DNA from: an uncultured Flavobacterium sp.
GTDB taxonomy: Bacteria > Bacteroidota > Bacteroidia > Flavobacteriales > Flavobacteriaceae
Length of the DNA: 45,831 nt
Assembly: GCF_946220915.1 (NCBI RefSeq)
Contig: NZ_CAMIHH010000015.1
Coordinates: forward strand, 1-45,831
Reading direction: 5' to 3'
Shown: piece after piece, positions 44,201-45,831 of the stretch
How the letters are laid out: each line of letters opens with the position of its first letter
Numbering within the stretch: the first letter of the stretch is position 1
The notes under the pieces: model-generated
What the model was told of the DNA's origin: nothing
Databases searched by the model: none
Seen by the model: the letters and a program-made list of their open reading frames with translations, nothing else
Position numbers and translations under genes: made by a program

Positions 44201-44308
44201 CTTTTCATAATCTTTAAGCTCGTGTGTGTAAATAGCCGACTGCTGTGCCGAGAGCGTAAGCCCGTACAGCGGCACCAAAAACGGCAGGGACCTTTTCAAT
44301 ATGCGCAT
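41294..44308 (-). CDS. Very large periplasmic tetratricopeptide-repeat protein
   Basis: This 1004-residue protein has a signal peptide (MRILKRSLPFLVPLYGLTLSAQ) and TPR-like helical pairs almost throughout, for example YKQALEWYDKVDEG, AYYHLGESYLKTGKKQQALNAFKNA, ALYELGNTYVTEKQTDKAIITYDRLI and AMYYDAYFKNKEGKFEASNTV. It should form a long superhelix in the periplasm. Parts resemble the BamD/YbgF style of TPR. Its stop codon overlaps the start of the barrel gene by one base, so the two products are probably made together and may interact. The promoter lies at 44409-44440. Confidence 0.87.
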   Translation of the reverse strand: MRILKRSLPFLVPLYGLTLSAQQSAIYTHELKDYEKAVALYNDQQYQAAQILFEKTKSSSREMDVQADCDYYIASSAIKLNQKNADELMEDFIEDHPTSTRQNQAYIEVAGNHFRQGRYKQALEWYDKVDEGSLGETDRDRYNFQKGYSYFNAGDKKNADKYLLKVKDSQQYGSQAKYYLGFMAYEGDDYKKATQYFEQVEDKEKYSEKMSYFQADMAFKEGQFQKAIDLGVPQLPKRDANEKSELSKIIGESYFNLGQYDKAIPYLKNYRGTKGKWNNTDFYQLGYAYYKQGDFENAITEFNKIIGGNDAVAQNAYYHLGESYLKTGKKQQALNAFKNASEMAFEPKIQEDAYLNYAKLSYDIGNPYQSVPEVLGNFLEKYPATPFKQEIQNLLIDSYITSKNYTEALVLLEKNKSPENRAAYQKVTFYRGQELATDGYYTEALALFKKSLTEQRDPKVTANATFWKGECEYELGQFSEALISYKQFLGMEAAKSTAKFKNIHYNIAYAYFKQKEYEQAAKHFADYVAVAKDDKVRLNDALLRLGDSNFVTGKYWPAMEAYNKAIDMKGIDADYALFQKGISYGFVGRNEKKIEDLTKFAQAYPKSKYADDALYELGNTYVTEKQTDKAIITYDRLIAEYKTSTYVSKAIMRQALIYYNAEKDDQALAKFKKVVAEFPNTPEAMEAVETARLIYVDNGRTDEYAAWVKTLTFVDVSDADLDNTAFEAAEKQYLQNNTKQAIATLSSYVSKFPNGISSLKANFYLAQSYYADGLETNAIPHYDFVISRPSSEFTEQALARLSEIHLKKNDYAKAIPVLKRLETEADFPQNVTFAQSNLMKAYYEGKDYANAVVYADKVLANSKTEDRVKSDAQIIVARSAIKTNDEVKAKAAYAKLLTIAKGELAAEAMYYDAYFKNKEGKFEASNTVVQKLSKDYSGYKFFGAKGLVVMAKNYYGLKDSYQATYILESVIKNFTAYPEVIQEAQAELDIIKGEEAKRNSSIQN

Positions 44309-44408
44309 AGTTCTTGTTTTTAGTGATAACTGGAAATCCTTATCATTTAACGGATGTTCACAGCGTTTTAGTATTCTGCTTAGGCCGCCAGTCCGCCAAA
44401 TGTAAAGC

Positions 44409-44440
44409 CAAACTTACGAATATACCCAGCCTGCCTCAAA
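44409..44440 (-). promoter_or_regulatory. Promoter of the TPR/barrel operon
   Basis: On the minus strand TTTG (44440-44437) and TAAGTTTG (44416-44409) are 20 bases apart, a full consensus match. A second -7-like box, TACATTTG, follows at 44404-44397. The leader would be about 90 bases. Confidence 0.62.
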
Positions 44441-44498
44441 GGCTTTAATGTATTATTAACGGCTATTTATTAACAATTGGCTGTGGATAACAGAAGAA

Positions 44499-44622
44499 TT
44501 TTTGCCATGAATTTCACGAATTTCACTTTTTTTTTGGCTCCGGATGACGCATCAGAGCTAACTAATTACCAATCTAAATTTACTGCATGAAGTTGTGGAA
44601 TCCTTACAATTCGTGGCAAAAA
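44499..44622. repeat. GCCACGAATT-type long inverted repeat, copy 2
   Basis: The left end TTTTTGCCATGAATTTCACG and right end AATTCGTGGCAAAAA (44608-44622) are inverted repeats of the same type as the element at 7271-7350. The centre is longer and different. It occupies most of the gap between the divergent TPR and ftsE-like genes. Confidence 0.75.
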
Positions 44623-44661
44623 CACAATCTTAACGAAAAATAAAATTTTGTATACCGCCGT

Positions 44662-44669
44662 TATCTTAG
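44662..44669 (+). promoter_or_regulatory. Candidate -7 box for the ftsE-like gene (TATCTTAG)
   Basis: This is a one-base variant of TAnnTTTG, 31 bases before the ATG. The nearest TTTG (44647-44650) is too close to act as a standard -33. Confidence 0.35.
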
Positions 44670-44700
44670 TACTTTTACCAAAACAAACATACGCATTACT

Positions 44701-45384
44701 ATGTCGCAGGCCGTACTTTCGCTTGAAAACGTAAATATCTTCCAGGATGGCAATGCTATCCTTACCAACATTAACCTCGAAGTGAACCACGGCGAATTCC
44801 TGTACATCATCGGGAAAACCGGATCGGGAAAAAGCAGTTTCATGAAAACGCTTTATGCCGACCTTAAAATGAAAGAAGGTGAAGGTACTTTTGTGGAATA
44901 CAACCTCAAGAAGCTGCGTGAAAAAGACATACCTTACCTGCGCCGCAAAATAGGTATTGTATTCCAGGATTTTAAACTATTGCCAGACAGGACCGTTTTT
45001 GACAACCTGCACTTTGTCCTGAAAGCTACCGGCTGGAACGAGCGTGAGGAAATGAAGGTAAAAATAAACGAAGTACTGGATAAAGTGGGGATGAAGCACG
45101 CTTCTAATAAAATGCCGCACCAGATATCCGGTGGCGAGCAGCAGCGTGTTGCCGTGGCGCGTGCCCTCCTGAATGATCCCGAAGTTATCCTCGCCGATGA
45201 GCCTACAGGTAACCTTGACCCGCAAACCAGTGTAGAGGTAATGCAACTGCTGCGCGAGATCAACCAAAATGGCAAGACCATCATCATGGCTACGCACGAT
45301 TATGCCCTGATCATGAAATTCCCTGCTAAAACCCTGAAATGCGACGAAGGGACATTGTTTGAAGTGGTACAGCGGACGGTGTAA
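44701..45384 (+). CDS. ftsE: FtsE-like ABC transporter ATPase
   Basis: This 227-residue cytoplasmic ATPase has Walker A GKTGSGKS at 38-45, Q-loop VFQDFKLLPDRTVFDN near 87-102, signature SGGEQ at 143-147, Walker B DEPTG at 166-170 and switch His in MATHDY near 199. The Q-loop sequence and length are those of FtsE, which with FtsX controls cell-wall hydrolases at division. FtsX is not encoded next to it here, so the assignment to FtsE rather than another LolD/MacB-type ATPase is likely but not certain. Confidence 0.85.
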   Translation: MSQAVLSLENVNIFQDGNAILTNINLEVNHGEFLYIIGKTGSGKSSFMKTLYADLKMKEGEGTFVEYNLKKLREKDIPYLRRKIGIVFQDFKLLPDRTVFDNLHFVLKATGWNEREEMKVKINEVLDKVGMKHASNKMPHQISGGEQQRVAVARALLNDPEVILADEPTGNLDPQTSVEVMQLLREINQNGKTIIMATHDYALIMKFPAKTLKCDEGTLFEVVQRTV

Positions 45385-45412
45385 GATAAACCGGATAAAA
45401 ATTTAACATACC

Positions 45413-45831
45413 ATGCTCCGCAAGTTAGCTGCAACCATTAGCCAAAAGCCCCTTTATTCAATAGCGCTTTTTCATATAGTTACGCGCGGGATAATTTTTG
45501 CTATCCATCCTAACCTTACCCTGTTTAATGATACTGAAGGCTATACAGATCTTGCAGCCCTGTTACTGAACTTTGATCTCTCGGGATATGAAGGGTATCG
45601 CAGCCCGGGATATCCTTTGCTACTCGTAATTAGTGGGAACAAACTGCCAATTGCCATAGTGTTGCAGATTGTACTGGGTATATTTACCTCCTTTTATTTA
45701 TACCGGATGCTTCGGTTTTTAGGTTTTAGAAAAGCATCAGCAGTATTTGTCATTTTCTTTCTTAATAGCCTGTTCCATGTCATTTTTTACGAATTTGCCA
45801 TACTTACAGAGTCATTTACGCTACTCATTGC
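45413..45831 (+). CDS. Partial GT39-like polytopic membrane protein (runs off the window)
   Basis: An open frame begins at ATG 45413, 28 bases after the ftsE-like gene, and continues to the end of the window (about 139 codons seen). The translation has a short basic start, a hydrophobic segment, then an external loop with the acidic motif NDTEGYTDLA and YRSPGYPLLL, followed by more hydrophobic segments. This arrangement resembles the first loop of GT-C fold glycosyltransferases of the dolichyl-phosphate-mannose mannosyltransferase (GT39/ArnT) type. Without the rest of the gene the substrate cannot be judged. Confidence 0.7.
   Translation, partial: MLRKLAATISQKPLYSIALFHIVTRGIIFAIHPNLTLFNDTEGYTDLAALLLNFDLSGYEGYRSPGYPLLLVISGNKLPIAIVLQIVLGIFTSFYLYRMLRFLGFRKASAVFVIFFLNSLFHVIFYEFAILTESFTLLI

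Noticed and set aside
44482..44490. A perfect DnaA box (TGTGGATAA, reverse of TTATCCACA) in an AT-rich gap
   Set aside because: It is a single copy. For random sequence about 0.35 matches would be expected in both strands of this window, and no cluster or origin genes (dnaA, dnaN, gidA) are near.

Overview
The window is a stretch of Bacteroidota chromosome, most likely from a Flavobacterium-like member of the Flavobacteriaceae. This rests on four things: candidate promoters of the Bacteroidota type (a TAnnTTTG box, sometimes with an upstream TTG/TTTG); A-rich start regions without clear Shine-Dalgarno sequences; a giant secreted protein with a gliding-motility/type IX secretion C-terminal domain; and several lineage-typical families (DUF6495, DUF2147, a duplicated DUF1599 protein, a DoxX/MauE-thioredoxin fusion, a LytTR regulator). 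No rRNA, tRNA, CRISPR array, prophage or intact insertion sequence was seen.

Layout. 190-2423: nadC, a 1-base-overlapping YihY/BrkB membrane protein and a secreted DUF2147 protein. 2799-5941: priA convergent with a LytTR response regulator. 6116-7218: the rpsF-rpsR-rplI ribosomal operon. 7366-12020: DUF6495, ligA, rlmH, folP (reverse) and the DUF1599 protein. 12087-17908: DoxX/thioredoxin fusion, an orphan DppB-like permease with a TTG start, a secreted unknown, an NmrA-like oxidoreductase, a TlpA-like lipoprotein and tpiA. 18214-24767 (reverse): a five-gene signalling operon of response regulator-kinase, CHASE3 hybrid kinase with three receivers, lone receiver, CheR and CheB. 25046-30909: a Sua5/YrdC enzyme convergent with a 1710-residue repeat adhesin. 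31280-35475: SRPBCC, RidA-like protein, UvrD/PcrA helicase (reverse) and a pentapeptide-repeat protein. 35482-39466 (reverse): TPR protein, asnB and a GreA/GreB-like protein. 39549-44308 (reverse): a 1004-residue TPR protein translationally coupled to a plugless outer-membrane barrel. 44701 to the end: an FtsE-like ATPase and the start of a GT39-like membrane protein.

Most of the window is conserved core genome. The accessory-looking content is the signalling operon (which lacks a chemoreceptor, CheA and CheW), the repeat adhesin, the TPR/barrel pair, and several families of palindromic intergenic repeats. I found no clear defence, toxin or biosynthetic system. The best candidates for something under-described are the TPR/barrel pair, the signalling operon with its duplicated receiver, a stem-covarying intergenic repeat, and a set of genes whose promoter box abuts the start codon. 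All statements come from reading the sequence; no similarity search was run.
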